The notes below the pieces were generated by a model, which saw only the letters and a program-made list of their open reading frames with translations, was not told the DNA's origin and ran no database searches. A program made the position numbers and the translations under genes. Positions 8,174-18,485 of a DNA stretch of 64,000 nt are shown in pieces; the first letter of the stretch is position 1; every line of letters starts with the position of its first letter. The DNA is taken from assembly GCA_028343155.1 (NCBI GenBank), contig JAOLXX010000009.1, forward strand, positions 1 through 64,000. Reading direction: 5' to 3'. This DNA is from Polaribacter sp. Lineage in GTDB: Bacteria > Bacteroidota > Bacteroidia > Flavobacteriales > Flavobacteriaceae.

Positions 8174-10552
8174 ATGAAAAAAAATATATTCTCAAAAGCA
8201 ATCCTTATTTTTCTATTAATTTTAAGTTTTTACAATTGTTCTAATGAGCCAAAAACTTTAGAAGAAGAAGCTTTAAGTAAAATTAGCATGCTAGAGTCTT
8301 TATTGAAAAAAGCTCAAAATAAAAATATAGATGTTACCAGAGAAGAGACAACTTTATGGTTTGCTAATGAGTTTTTAAAATTTGCAAATTGGGACGAAGT
8401 TCATAAAGAAGATGTAGAAAAACTATTTGGATACTATGGTCCTTTTAAAGAGGATAAAACAAAATACGCAGAAGAATTACCAGATTTTGAAAGAAATAAA
8501 GTAATTGAAATTGTAGACAAAGGGATTAATGATTTAGAGCAATTAATTGCAGGAAAAAGAACAAGAAGACCTGTTTCTGAAGTAGATTGGGAAAACATAG
8601 AAGTAGCAAAAGATATGTTTTTAAGTCACGGAAAACCTGTTTTTTTATACGATTATTTCTCAAAAACAGTAGGTAAACAACTCACAAACAAAAGTGTTTA
8701 TAACGATCATTTAGGTAATATTTATCACGGAGGTCAACGTTTGTATGATGTGAATATGGATCGTGCAATAAATCCATATATTTTAAATGAAGATGGAACG
8801 TTTAATGAAAAAATAGAACTAATCACAGAAATTCCAGATACCAATGTTGGTTTTTTAATTCTTTGGAATATGGGAATGCCAGATTGGGTACACAAACAAG
8901 CTCCAGAGTTAGAAAAAGGACGTTCATTATTTACAGGTTTTGATATAGATAATCCTACAGCAAGAAAAGTTTGGAGTGATGTTATTCAAAAAGCAGGTGC
9001 ATTAACCAAAGGTAAAAAAGTAACGCAAATGGGCTACATTTTATCGAATGAACCTCACTGGTATTCAGAAAAAAATCACTGGACAGCGCGTTTTAAAGAA
9101 ATGACAGAAATGTCTTCTCATACGCTTGCTAAATTAAGAAATTGGTTAAAAGTTAGGTATAAAGGAAACATTAAAGCACTCAATAAAAATTGGGAATCTT
9201 CTTTTAAAAATTTTGCGTCTGTAACAATTGAAGTGCCAATTGATAGAGCAAAAAGAGGAACGCCAATTTGGTACGATTGGTGCAGATATAATATGGATAG
9301 AAGTATAGATTGGTTTACCTATTTACAAGGAGAATTAAGAAAAACAAATCCAGATGCAGATACTAGCATCAAAATTATGCCAAATATGTTTACGGAAAAT
9401 GCACGTTCTCACGGAATTGATACAGAAGCATTAACAGATTTAACATCTATGATTGGTAATGATGCTAAAATGAGAGAGCGTGATGTAAGAAGTAAAAAGC
9501 CAGAAGAATGGGAAGAAAGATATTCGTATTTCTGGGAAGAAATGAGTGTTGCTTATGATTTTATGGAATCTGTTTCTCCTGATAAAATACATTTTAATTC
9601 AGAATCTCACTTTTTATCTGCTTCTTGGTGGAGAAAATTAAATACTTCTGCAGATTATGTGAGAAGCACAACTTGGTTGGCTACATTACATGGAATGGAT
9701 GCGCAATTGGCGTGGTTTTGGGCAAGAGATCCAGATGGTTCTCCAGAAGATAGATTAGAAGGAGAATTAAACTTTTTTGATCCAGCATTGGCAGGCTCTA
9801 TAGCTGGTTCTGTAAATCAACAACCACATGTTGCCAATGAATACACGCAAGTAATGATGGATTTGAATTCGTTTTCTGAAGAAATTTTTGCGTTAAGAAA
9901 ACAAAGAAGACCTATCAGATTATTTCATTCAGAAACTTCTGCCATTAATAAGAAATTTCATATGAAACAACAATTTCATATGTATGAAGCTTTATATTTT
10001 GAAGGGTTTCCTATAGGATATGCTACTGAAAATATCATCAAAAAACAAGATCATTCAGACTGGGATGCAATAGTGGTTTACAAAACAGCTTATGCTACTG
10101 ATGCAGAATTTGATGCCTTACAGAGTTATTTAAATCAAGGAGGAACTGTAATTGTTGATAATAAAGAAAGTTTAGCTTTAAACGAATATGGTCGAAAAAG
10201 AAAAAAATCTTTATCCAAAGGAAAAGGAAAGTTAATTGTTGTTGGAGGTAAAGCTTCAGTAAAAGAAATTCAAAAAATTGCTTTAGAGAATATTACTGCA
10301 AGTTCACAAGAAATTGTTTTAAAAGAAGACAATGGAACGCATCACAAAGGTTGTGTTTGGAGAGTTGCTAAAAATGATAAAGGTGGTTACATTGTAAACA
10401 TTTTAAATGTTGGTAAGAATGGTGCTACATTGAATTTGACATTTAAGAATGGAGAAAAAGCAAACGTGACTAATATGATGAATGGTGAAAAACTAGAAGG
10501 AGATTTTGAATTAAAATCGAATAAAGTTCTTTTACTAGAAATCACTAAATAA
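8174..10552 (+). CDS. GH42/GH167-like exo-galactanase lipoprotein
   Basis: Lipoprotein (lipobox ending at Cys22) with a long helical N-terminal stretch (residues about 25-130), then a clan GH-A type (beta/alpha)8 barrel. Likely catalytic residues are E293 in the SNEPHW motif (acid/base) and E477 in HFNSESHF (nucleophile). Residues about 580-700 resemble the trimerisation domain of GH42 beta-galactosidases (RLFHSETS, WDAIVVY, GGTVIVDN), and a small beta domain ends the protein. Known relatives include GH42 and the carrageenan-active family GH167, so a beta-galactosidase acting on galactan oligosaccharides is likely. It is one of two paralogues that flank a PhoD-like gene in the same operon. 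The exact family cannot be fixed without a profile search. Confidence 0.7.
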   Translation: MKKNIFSKAILIFLLILSFYNCSNEPKTLEEEALSKISMLESLLKKAQNKNIDVTREETTLWFANEFLKFANWDEVHKEDVEKLFGYYGPFKEDKTKYAEELPDFERNKVIEIVDKGINDLEQLIAGKRTRRPVSEVDWENIEVAKDMFLSHGKPVFLYDYFSKTVGKQLTNKSVYNDHLGNIYHGGQRLYDVNMDRAINPYILNEDGTFNEKIELITEIPDTNVGFLILWNMGMPDWVHKQAPELEKGRSLFTGFDIDNPTARKVWSDVIQKAGALTKGKKVTQMGYILSNEPHWYSEKNHWTARFKEMTEMSSHTLAKLRNWLKVRYKGNIKALNKNWESSFKNFASVTIEVPIDRAKRGTPIWYDWCRYNMDRSIDWFTYLQGELRKTNPDADTSIKIMPNMFTENARSHGIDTEALTDLTSMIGNDAKMRERDVRSKKPEEWEERYSYFWEEMSVAYDFMESVSPDKIHFNSESHFLSASWWRKLNTSADYVRSTTWLATLHGMDAQLAWFWARDPDGSPEDRLEGELNFFDPALAGSIAGSVNQQPHVANEYTQVMMDLNSFSEEIFALRKQRRPIRLFHSETSAINKKFHMKQQFHMYEALYFEGFPIGYATENIIKKQDHSDWDAIVVYKTAYATDAEFDALQSYLNQGGTVIVDNKESLALNEYGRKRKKSLSKGKGKLIVVGGKASVKEIQKIALENITASSQEIVLKEDNGTHHKGCVWRVAKNDKGGYIVNILNVGKNGATLNLTFKNGEKANVTNMMNGEKLEGDFELKSNKVLLLEITK

Positions 10553-10558
10553 TATATT

Positions 10559-12391
10559 ATGAGAGCTAAATATTTGCTCTGCACAACTATTTTTTTGTTA
10601 ACTTTTTCAGTTAATGCTCAAAATTTAGCTTTACCAAAATATGTAAATCCAGAAGATAGAATTGCATTTGCAATGTACACTGTACACGAAAATATAGTAA
10701 AGTTAAATGCACAATTTTATCCTATTAAAAACTTTGAACCTTTTGAAGCAACATTAGAGATTCAAGAAAATGGCAAATGGGTAAAAAGAGCAGAAGCAAG
10801 AATTCAATATCCTGGTTATACAGCACTTTTTAGAATAGAAAATTGGGATGATACTATTGAAGCAAAATATAGAGTTGTACATAATAAAAAAGCTTTTTAC
10901 GAAGGTATTATTCGTAAAAACCCAATACATAAAGATAATTTCGTTTTAGCGGCTCTAACCTGTAATTCTATTTATCCACAACATGGAGGAGATATTCCAA
11001 GAATAGATATTGTAGAAAACCTTAAAAAAATAAAACCAGATTTATTGTTTTTCTCTGGAGATCAAGTGTATGATCATAGTCAGCATTATTTGTACTGGTT
11101 AAAATTTGGTAAAGATTTCGAAGAAATAATTAGAAATACACCAACCATTTGTATTGTAGATGATCATGATGTTGGACAAGGAAATATTTGGGGAGCAGAT
11201 GGTAAACAAACAGAAACAAGAAGTGGTGTTTCTGGTGGGTATTATATGCCTGTAGAATATGTAAAAGAAGTAGAAAGAGCGCAAACAAGCCATTTGCCAG
11301 ATGCTTATGATCCTACTCCAATTCAACAAGGAATTGGTGTGTATTATACAGATTTAAAGTGGGGAGGCATTAGTTTTGCCATTTTAGAAGATAGAAAATT
11401 CAAATCTGGATTGATGGATTTACCAAAATACGCTCCAGATATTTTTCCAAATGGAACAAGAGATGCAATTTTTGATCCAAGTGTAGATACAAGAAAATTA
11501 GACATTCCAACTGCAAAATTATTAGGCGATCGTCAAATTAAATTTTTAGAAGATTGGACTACAGATTGGGAAAATGCTGAAATGAAAACTGTTTTATCGC
11601 AAACCGTTTTTGCAATGGTAAATAATTATACAGGAAAACACGATAGAGAAATTATTGCAGATTTTGATACGAATGGATGGCCACAAACAGGTAGAAATAG
11701 AGCTTTAGCAGTTATTAGAAAAAGTTTTTCGCCAATGATTGGTGGAGATCAACATTTAGCTACAGTTGTAAAACACGGAATTGATGATTGGGGAGATGCA
11801 GGTTATTCTTTTGTAACACCTGCAATTGCTAACTATTGGATGCGTTGGTGGGATCCTAAAAATCTAGGAAAAAATAAAGATAAAAATGCGCCTTATTACA
11901 CAGGTGATTTTTTAGATGGATTTCAAAATAAAATTACTGTGGAAGCTGTAGGAAACCCTTCTGCAGAACAAATAAAAGAAGGTGGTAAATTATCTACAAG
12001 AGTTGCAGGTTTTGGGGTGATAACCTATAATAAACCTAACAGAACCATAACTTTTGATTGCTGGCAAAGAAACGTAGATATTACAGATCCTAATAAAAAA
12101 CAATATCCAGGTTGGCCAATAACAATTTCGCAATTAGATAATTTTAATCCAAAGAAAACTTATCAATTACCAACTTTAGAATTGTCTAAAGAAGATCAAG
12201 TTGTTACCATAAAAAAGAGCACAACTAATGAGGTGGTTTCATCTTTAAGAATTAATGGAAAAATCTTTCAACCAAAGGTTTTAGAATTGGGTTCATATAC
12301 CATTGAAGTTGGTGAAGGATATACACCTAAAAAGTATTTTAATATGTACGCAGAGAAAAAGAATAAGAAAAAAATAAGGGTTCAGCTCTAA
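10559..12391 (+). CDS. PhoD-like metallophosphoesterase, exported
   Basis: Exported protein (signal peptide to about residue 21, ending VNAQ) of the PhoD-like alkaline phosphatase/phosphodiesterase family. An N-terminal beta-sandwich domain (about 25-130) precedes the metallophosphoesterase domain. That domain carries the metal-ligand motifs SGDQVYDH, DDHDVGQGN and GGDQH. PhoD proteins hydrolyse phosphodiesters or phosphomonoesters using calcium and iron. A phosphoesterase is unexpected in a galactan locus. It lies 6 bp after one GH42-like gene and 36 bp before its paralogue, so it is clearly part of the operon. The C-terminus is lysine-rich. The substrate is unknown; a decorated algal glycan or release of phosphate are possibilities, not conclusions. 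Confidence 0.8.
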   Translation: MRAKYLLCTTIFLLTFSVNAQNLALPKYVNPEDRIAFAMYTVHENIVKLNAQFYPIKNFEPFEATLEIQENGKWVKRAEARIQYPGYTALFRIENWDDTIEAKYRVVHNKKAFYEGIIRKNPIHKDNFVLAALTCNSIYPQHGGDIPRIDIVENLKKIKPDLLFFSGDQVYDHSQHYLYWLKFGKDFEEIIRNTPTICIVDDHDVGQGNIWGADGKQTETRSGVSGGYYMPVEYVKEVERAQTSHLPDAYDPTPIQQGIGVYYTDLKWGGISFAILEDRKFKSGLMDLPKYAPDIFPNGTRDAIFDPSVDTRKLDIPTAKLLGDRQIKFLEDWTTDWENAEMKTVLSQTVFAMVNNYTGKHDREIIADFDTNGWPQTGRNRALAVIRKSFSPMIGGDQHLATVVKHGIDDWGDAGYSFVTPAIANYWMRWWDPKNLGKNKDKNAPYYTGDFLDGFQNKITVEAVGNPSAEQIKEGGKLSTRVAGFGVITYNKPNRTITFDCWQRNVDITDPNKKQYPGWPITISQLDNFNPKKTYQLPTLELSKEDQVVTIKKSTTNEVVSSLRINGKIFQPKVLELGSYTIEVGEGYTPKKYFNMYAEKKNKKKIRVQL

Positions 12392-12427
12392 TTTTTAAAT
12401 GCTTCAAATTTTAAAGGAATAATAAAT

Positions 12428-14803
12428 ATGAAAAAATCATTATTTAAAAGCTTTTCTATCATCATTTTACTTGTTTTTATTTCCTGTGGTAAGGAAAAAA
12501 ATCAATATGAAATTGAGGCGTTTAATAAAATAGAAAAGCTAGAATCTTTAATGATAAAAGCCAAAGCTAAAAAGATTGATGTTAAACGTGAAGAAAGTTT
12601 ATTATGGTTTTCTAACGAGTTTATAAAATTTGCGAATTGGGATGAAAACAACAAAGATCAAGTTGAAAAAGCATTTGGTTATGACAGATTTTTTAAAAAA
12701 GATGCTGCAAAACTCGCCAATGAATTACCAGATTTAGAAAGAAAAAAAGTTATCGAAATTCTGGATAAAGGAATTGCTCAATTAGAAAAAATAATTGATG
12801 GTTCTATTACGCGTAGACCAACTCCAAAAATTGATTGGGGAAATATAAAAGTTACAGACAAGGCTTTAATAAACAAAGGAAAACCCGTATTTCTTCACGA
12901 TTACTTTTCAAAAACGGTTGGTATTCCTTTAACCAACAAAGATGTATATAATGACCATTTAGGGAATATGCATCATGGAGGAGAAAATTTGTATGAAGTG
13001 CATCAAGACAGAGCTATAAATCCTTGGTTGTTGAATGAAGATGGAACTTTTGATAAAGACAGATTAAAACTATTAACAGATATTCCTGACACTAATATTG
13101 GATTTTTATACTTGTGGAATTCAGGACTTCCAGATTGGCTTAAAAAGAAAGATTCTTCTGTTCAAGTTGGTCGTTCATTATTTATGGGGCTGGATATTGA
13201 CAATCCAAATGTTAGAGAACATTGGGGAAAAATAGCAAATAAAACAGGCGAGTTAACCAAAGATAAAAAGGTTACTCAACTTGGTTTTGTATTAGCAAAT
13301 GAACCACATTGGTTTGCAGAAAAAGGATATTGGACACAGAAGTTTGGTGAAATGAATAGCATTTCAATTCATACTTTAGGGAATTTTAGAAATTGGTTGT
13401 CTGAACAATATAACAACAATATAACAGCATTAAATAAGAACTGGAAAACCTCATTTAAAGATTTTAATGCTGTTGAAATAGAGATACCTATTGATAAAAA
13501 ATTAAGAGGAAAACCAATTTGGTATGATTGGTGTCGATTTGGGATGGCAAGAAGTTTAGATTGGTTTACACACATTCAAAACAGTTTGAGAACTTCTTAT
13601 CCAAACGCGCCTACAAGCGTTAAAATGCAACCTCGTTATTTTGTAGGGAATTATCGTTCTCACGGATTAGATTTCGAATCTTTAACTGAATTGACATCTA
13701 TTATTGGTGATGATGCAAAAGCTCAAGGAAGTCGTTCTTTAAATGTAAAAAATCCTGAATCTTGGGAAAAAAGATATGCGTATTCTTGGGAGGAAATTCC
13801 GTTTTCGTATGATTTTATGGAATCTGTTTCACCAAATAAAATTCATTTTAATTCAGAAACGCACTTTTTATCTTTAACAAAATGGAAAGATTTAAACACC
13901 TCTCCAGATTATATTAGAAGCGTGTTTTGGTTAGCAACTCTTCACGGAATGGATGCCAGCACTTCTTGGTTTTGGGCACGTGATCCTGATGGTTCTCCAG
14001 AAAATCGTTTAGAAGGAGATTTAGATTTTTGGGATCCTGGTTTAGGTGGAGCTTATGCAGGATCTGCAAATATGCAACCACAAATGGTGAACGAAATTGC
14101 GCAAGTATTTATGGATATGAATAGTTTTTCTGATGAGATTATCGCCTTAAGAAATCAAAGAAAACCTATTCGTCTTTTTTATTCTGAAACAAGTGCCATC
14201 AATAAAAAACAGCATATGACATCACTTTTTGAGTTGTATGAATCGTTTTATTTTGAGGGATTATCAATGGGATATGCCACAGAAAAAATCATTAAAAAAC
14301 AAGACAATTCCAATTGGGATGCTATTGTAGTTTACGATACACAATTTGTTACTGATGATGAGTTTAATGCACTTCAAAATTACGTTAATAAAGGCGGAAC
14401 TGTAATTATAGACAATACAAAAAGTTTATCAAAAAATGAATATGGACAAGCAAGAAAAAAACGTTTGAAAAACGGAAAAGGAAAAGTCGTTGTTTTAAAA
14501 ACAAAATCTTATGAAGAGGTTAAGCAAAAATCTTTAGCGCTTTTAGACAATGTTTTACCAGAAATAATATTAACAGAATCTAATGGAACAACAGATAAAG
14601 GATGTACTTGGAGAGTAGTAGATAACCAAAAAGGAGGATATTGGGTAAACATTTTAAACATCGGTAAAAATAATGCAAAGTTAAATTTGAGCTTTAAAAA
14701 CGATAAAAAACTAAACATCACTAATATGATTACAGGTGAAAAATTAAATGCTGATTTTAATTTAAAACCCCAAGGAGTATTGTTATTAGAAATATCAAAA
14801 TAA
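12428..14803 (+). CDS. GH42/GH167-like exo-galactanase lipoprotein, second paralogue
   Basis: Paralogue of the 8174 gene with the same length and order of parts: lipobox (FISC), helical N-terminal region, GH-A barrel with ANEPHW acid/base motif and HFNSETHF nucleophile motif, trimerisation-like domain (RLFYSETS, WDAIVVY, GGTVIIDN) and small C-terminal beta domain ending LLLEISK. Both candidate catalytic glutamates are kept, so it should be active. Differences are spread along the whole protein, which suggests an old duplication and perhaps different tolerance for sulfate groups or linkages. The next gene starts 3 bp after the stop, so translation is probably coupled to the sulfatase. Confidence 0.7.
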   Translation: MKKSLFKSFSIIILLVFISCGKEKNQYEIEAFNKIEKLESLMIKAKAKKIDVKREESLLWFSNEFIKFANWDENNKDQVEKAFGYDRFFKKDAAKLANELPDLERKKVIEILDKGIAQLEKIIDGSITRRPTPKIDWGNIKVTDKALINKGKPVFLHDYFSKTVGIPLTNKDVYNDHLGNMHHGGENLYEVHQDRAINPWLLNEDGTFDKDRLKLLTDIPDTNIGFLYLWNSGLPDWLKKKDSSVQVGRSLFMGLDIDNPNVREHWGKIANKTGELTKDKKVTQLGFVLANEPHWFAEKGYWTQKFGEMNSISIHTLGNFRNWLSEQYNNNITALNKNWKTSFKDFNAVEIEIPIDKKLRGKPIWYDWCRFGMARSLDWFTHIQNSLRTSYPNAPTSVKMQPRYFVGNYRSHGLDFESLTELTSIIGDDAKAQGSRSLNVKNPESWEKRYAYSWEEIPFSYDFMESVSPNKIHFNSETHFLSLTKWKDLNTSPDYIRSVFWLATLHGMDASTSWFWARDPDGSPENRLEGDLDFWDPGLGGAYAGSANMQPQMVNEIAQVFMDMNSFSDEIIALRNQRKPIRLFYSETSAINKKQHMTSLFELYESFYFEGLSMGYATEKIIKKQDNSNWDAIVVYDTQFVTDDEFNALQNYVNKGGTVIIDNTKSLSKNEYGQARKKRLKNGKGKVVVLKTKSYEEVKQKSLALLDNVLPEIILTESNGTTDKGCTWRVVDNQKGGYWVNILNIGKNNAKLNLSFKNDKKLNITNMITGEKLNADFNLKPQGVLLLEISK

Positions 14804-14805
14804 GA

Positions 14806-16470
14806 ATGAAGTTATTAAAAATAGTATTGTTTTTACTTTTAAGTTTGATGATTTTAAGTTGTCAAAAAGTAGTAAAAAAAGCACCTAAAAAACCAAACAT
14901 TCTATTTATAGGGATTGATGATTTACGCCCAGAATTAGGTTGTTATGGTTCTGAAATAGCAATAAGTCCGAATTTAGATAAATTTGCAAGCCAAGGTTTG
15001 TTATTTGAAAATGCGTATTGTCAACAAGCCATTTGTGGCCCCTCAAGAGCAAGTTTGTTAACAGGTATTCGTCCAGAATCTAGTGATGTTTTTCATAATT
15101 ACATCAAATTTAGAGAAGCAAATCCTGATGTAGTTACATTGCCTCAACATTTCAAAAACAACGGTTACGAAACTGTGTATACAGGCAAAATTTTTCATCA
15201 CGGAGATAAAGATGATAAAAAATCTTGGAGCAGATTACCTGCTTTAGACAGTATGAAACACGTAAAAAAACCTGTAGGTTTTGCTCTAAAAGAGAATAAT
15301 GAAGCAAGAGCAAAAACACGCAAAGAAATGGTACAAAAATATGGTAAAGTTGCACGTTTTGGTTTGGCTTCTGGTGTAGCTTTTGAGTCTGCAGAAGTTT
15401 CTGATAATACCTATTCTGATGGTTACAATACAGAATTGGCAATTGCCACAATGAAAGAAATGAATGCCAATAGTAACAAACCTTTCTTTTTAGGATTAGG
15501 CTTTAACAAACCGCATTTAAACTGGGTAGCACCAAAAAAATATTGGGATTTATATGACAGAGAAAAAATAAAACTATCAACCCAAACTAATAGTCCAGAA
15601 AACGGAGCAACAATGGGTTTGCATCCTTCTTTTGAGTTACGAGTAAGAAGCAACATTCCTAAAAAAGGAGAAATAGATAAAGAGTTAGCCATTACTCTAA
15701 AACACGCTTATTTAGCTTGTGTAAGTTATGTAGACGCACAAATTGGTAAAATGATTTCTGCTCTTGAAAAAGAAGGTTTGCGAGAAAACACCATTATTAT
15801 TGTTTGGTCTGATCACGGTTGGCATTTAGGTGATATGGGCATTTGGGGTAAAGCAACTAATTATGAAATAGCAACCAGAGTTCCGTTATTAATTTGGACG
15901 TCAGATATGCCAAAAGGCAGCCAAGGAAAAACCACAGATGCTTTGGTAGAATTGGTAGATATGTACCCAACTTTAGCAGAATTAGCTGGTTTAGAAACTC
16001 CAAAACAGGTAGAAGGTACAAGTTTTTCTAAATTGATAAATAATCCAAAGGAAGAATGGAAATCAGCAGTATTTAGTCAATTTCCATCACCAGCATTAAG
16101 AGAATGGGGTGCTTTTCCAATAAGACCTGCAATGCGTGAAACCTATTTTGGACCTTTATTAACAGAAGTTGAAGAAAAAATTAAAAAGCAACAAGGTAAA
16201 AAATGGAATAGAGATTTGTTCGAAAACAACTTAATGGGGTATGCAATGAGAACTAAACAATATAGATTTATTGTTTGGCAAGATAGATTAAATAAAGAGT
16301 TAATACCTGTTTTTATAGAGTTGTATGACCATAAAACAGATCCATCAGAAACCAAAAATATTGCAAATGAAAACCCAGAATTGGTAAATGAATTAATGAT
16401 ACAATTTAATAAAGGTTGGCAGGGAAATAAGCCTAATCTATATAAAACTACTAAAACTACATCAAAATGA
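14806..16470 (+). CDS. S1 sulfatase lipoprotein, iduronate-2-sulfatase-like (S1_7-like)
   Basis: Sulfatase lipoprotein (lipobox Cys19) of the iduronate-2-sulfatase-like group, to which the carrageenan-active S1_7 subfamily belongs. The active-site motif is CGPSR with Cys77, which must be converted to formylglycine; no FGE-type maturase is visible in this window. Other metal or substrate segments are GIDDLRPELG near residue 36, HTGKI-like YTGKIFHHG, and SDHGWHLGDMGIW near residue 344. It starts 3 bp after the GH42-like gene and its stop overlaps the start of the FAD oxidoreductase (ATGA). A close paralogue lies at 24463. The position of the sulfate it removes is not readable from sequence. Confidence 0.88.
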   Translation: MKLLKIVLFLLLSLMILSCQKVVKKAPKKPNILFIGIDDLRPELGCYGSEIAISPNLDKFASQGLLFENAYCQQAICGPSRASLLTGIRPESSDVFHNYIKFREANPDVVTLPQHFKNNGYETVYTGKIFHHGDKDDKKSWSRLPALDSMKHVKKPVGFALKENNEARAKTRKEMVQKYGKVARFGLASGVAFESAEVSDNTYSDGYNTELAIATMKEMNANSNKPFFLGLGFNKPHLNWVAPKKYWDLYDREKIKLSTQTNSPENGATMGLHPSFELRVRSNIPKKGEIDKELAITLKHAYLACVSYVDAQIGKMISALEKEGLRENTIIIVWSDHGWHLGDMGIWGKATNYEIATRVPLLIWTSDMPKGSQGKTTDALVELVDMYPTLAELAGLETPKQVEGTSFSKLINNPKEEWKSAVFSQFPSPALREWGAFPIRPAMRETYFGPLLTEVEEKIKKQQGKKWNRDLFENNLMGYAMRTKQYRFIVWQDRLNKELIPVFIELYDHKTDPSETKNIANENPELVNELMIQFNKGWQGNKPNLYKTTKTTSK

Positions 16471-18389
16471 AAAGAAGAGATTTTTTTAGAAAAGGAGCAA
16501 CAGCAGCAGTTGCTGTTGGTGCAATTCCATTAATAGCAACCTCTTGTGCAGGGCCAGATGATATGGTTTACGATAGAAAAAATGATAAATGGTATCATTT
16601 AGGAACAGGAAAAACGGGTGTAAATTCAAGAAAAAAGACAAATGAATATGATGTAGCTGTAATTGGTGGTGGTGCAGCAGGAATTTGTGCAGCAGTAGCT
16701 GCTGCAAGAAATGGTTCTAAAACAGTTCTAATTCAAGATAGATCTTGTTTGGGTGGAAATGCATCCAGCGAAATTCGTGTGCATTTAAACGGAGTAAATA
16801 ATATTAAAGGAAAAGCGGAAAGAGAAACAGGTATTATTGAAGAATTATTGTTGCATAACCGTTTTGAAAACGAACAAGAAGCTTTTCCTGTTTTTGATCA
16901 CGTAATGTATGATTTTGTAGTGAGAGAACCCAATTTAACGTTGATGCTAAACACACAAGCCATAGAAGCTATTATGGATGGTGATAAAATTAAATCGGCA
17001 TTGTGTTGGCAAGCCACTACAGAAACAATGTTTACCATTAATGCACCAGTTTATATAGATTGTTCTGGTGATGGTTTATTGGCAGCAACTTCTGGAGCAA
17101 CATATAGAACTGGTAGAGAAGGTAAAAAAGAGTTTAATGAAAAATTTGCACCAGATGAACCAGATGGATGGCAAATGGGTGCAACCTTGTTAATGTCTTC
17201 TAAAGATATGGGGAAACCAATGAAATATTCTCCACCTTCTTATGCTGTAAAATATACACACGAAGGTGGGCACAAAAGAAGAAAATTTGCAGGTTTTCAA
17301 GATGGAATTTGGTGGATAGAAATTGGCAGTGATGATGATATTATAGCAGATGCAGAAAAAAACAGACACACTTTAATGGCATATTTACACGGTGTTTGGG
17401 ATTATATTAAAAATTCGGGTAAGTTTCCAGAAGCAGAAAATTTAGCTTTAGATTGGGTGGGTTCTTTACCTGGTAGAAGAGAATCAAGACGTTTTATTGG
17501 TGATTATATTGTTTCTGAAAAAGATATGACAGAACACAAACATTTTGATGATGCTGTTGCATTTGGAGGTTGGTCTTTAGATGAACACAATCCAGGAGGA
17601 ATTTTAGACATCAAAGAGCGTCCAAGTTTTTTTCATTATCATTTTAAAGAAGTGTATCAATTTCCTTTTAGAAGTTTGTACTCTAAAAATGTATCCAATT
17701 TAATGTTTGCAGGTAGAAATGTAAGTCAAACTCATATTGCATTGTCTTCTAGTAGAATTATGGCAACTTGTGCATTGCAGGGTCAAGCAGTTGGTACAGC
17801 AGCAACACTTTGTAATAAATACAATGTGTTACCAAGAGAAATTTATAAAAAACACATTAAAGAATTGCAAGAGCAATTGATGAGAGATGATGTTTTTATT
17901 CCTAAACAAATAGCAAACGACCCAAAAGACTTGGCAAAAAAAGCAATTACTATTTTTGGTGCTACAACTTCTTCTGGTGATGCAATGAATTTAATTAACG
18001 GAATTTCTAGAGATATTTATGGAGAAATTAATCACTGGAAGTCTGATGGATTATCAGCTCAAATTCAAGTAGAATGGGAGTCTCCAATAGAGATATCATC
18101 CATAGAAATTAAATGTGATACCAACGTAAAGCGTAACATTATGATGCGTAAAGACAGTAAAAATGACGATTTATATGGAAATTCAGTTCCAAAAGAAATG
18201 CTAAAAGCTTTAAGTTTTGAAGCAAGAATTAATGGGCAATGGAAATCTTTGGGAGAAATTACTGATAACAGAACACGCTTAATCAAGCATAAATTTGATA
18301 CTGTAAAAACCACAGCAATTAAAGTGAAAATGACAGAAACATATGGTGCAGAAAGTGTAAAGCTTTTCGAAATACGTTGTTATGCTTAA
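16467..18389 (+). CDS. Tat-exported FAD-dependent oxidoreductase (FAD_oxidored family)
   Basis: FAD-dependent oxidoreductase of the PF12831 type. The N-terminus has a twin-arginine signal (KRRDFFRKGA) followed by an ATSC lipobox-like site, so export in folded, cofactor-loaded form is likely. The dinucleotide-binding motif VIGGGAAGICAAVAAARNG lies near residue 66, with QDRSCLGGNASSE after it. The last about 150 residues form a beta-sandwich resembling an F5/8-type discoidin domain (QVEWESPIEISSIEIK). Such proteins recur in polysaccharide loci but their substrate is unknown; oxidation of a sugar unit is a reasonable guess. Its start overlaps the sulfatase stop. It is followed by a protein with an FMN-attachment-like motif, and a paralogue occurs at 59292 on the minus strand. 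Confidence 0.85.
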   Translation: MKRRDFFRKGATAAVAVGAIPLIATSCAGPDDMVYDRKNDKWYHLGTGKTGVNSRKKTNEYDVAVIGGGAAGICAAVAAARNGSKTVLIQDRSCLGGNASSEIRVHLNGVNNIKGKAERETGIIEELLLHNRFENEQEAFPVFDHVMYDFVVREPNLTLMLNTQAIEAIMDGDKIKSALCWQATTETMFTINAPVYIDCSGDGLLAATSGATYRTGREGKKEFNEKFAPDEPDGWQMGATLLMSSKDMGKPMKYSPPSYAVKYTHEGGHKRRKFAGFQDGIWWIEIGSDDDIIADAEKNRHTLMAYLHGVWDYIKNSGKFPEAENLALDWVGSLPGRRESRRFIGDYIVSEKDMTEHKHFDDAVAFGGWSLDEHNPGGILDIKERPSFFHYHFKEVYQFPFRSLYSKNVSNLMFAGRNVSQTHIALSSSRIMATCALQGQAVGTAATLCNKYNVLPREIYKKHIKELQEQLMRDDVFIPKQIANDPKDLAKKAITIFGATTSSGDAMNLINGISRDIYGEINHWKSDGLSAQIQVEWESPIEISSIEIKCDTNVKRNIMMRKDSKNDDLYGNSVPKEMLKALSFEARINGQWKSLGEITDNRTRLIKHKFDTVKTTAIKVKMTETYGAESVKLFEIRCYA

Positions 18390-18485
18390 CCTTTTAAACA
18401 GACAAAGACATATTATGTACACTAAGTTACATTATTTCAGTTTTTAAAAGATAATTTGGCTTAGTTATTGTTTTTTATATTACGA

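Noticed and set aside
18421..18470. GTTA at 18426 and GATA at 18450 before the 18486 gene looked like another operator copy
   Set aside because: The spacing is 24 bp, not 21, and no -7 box lies at the fixed distance.
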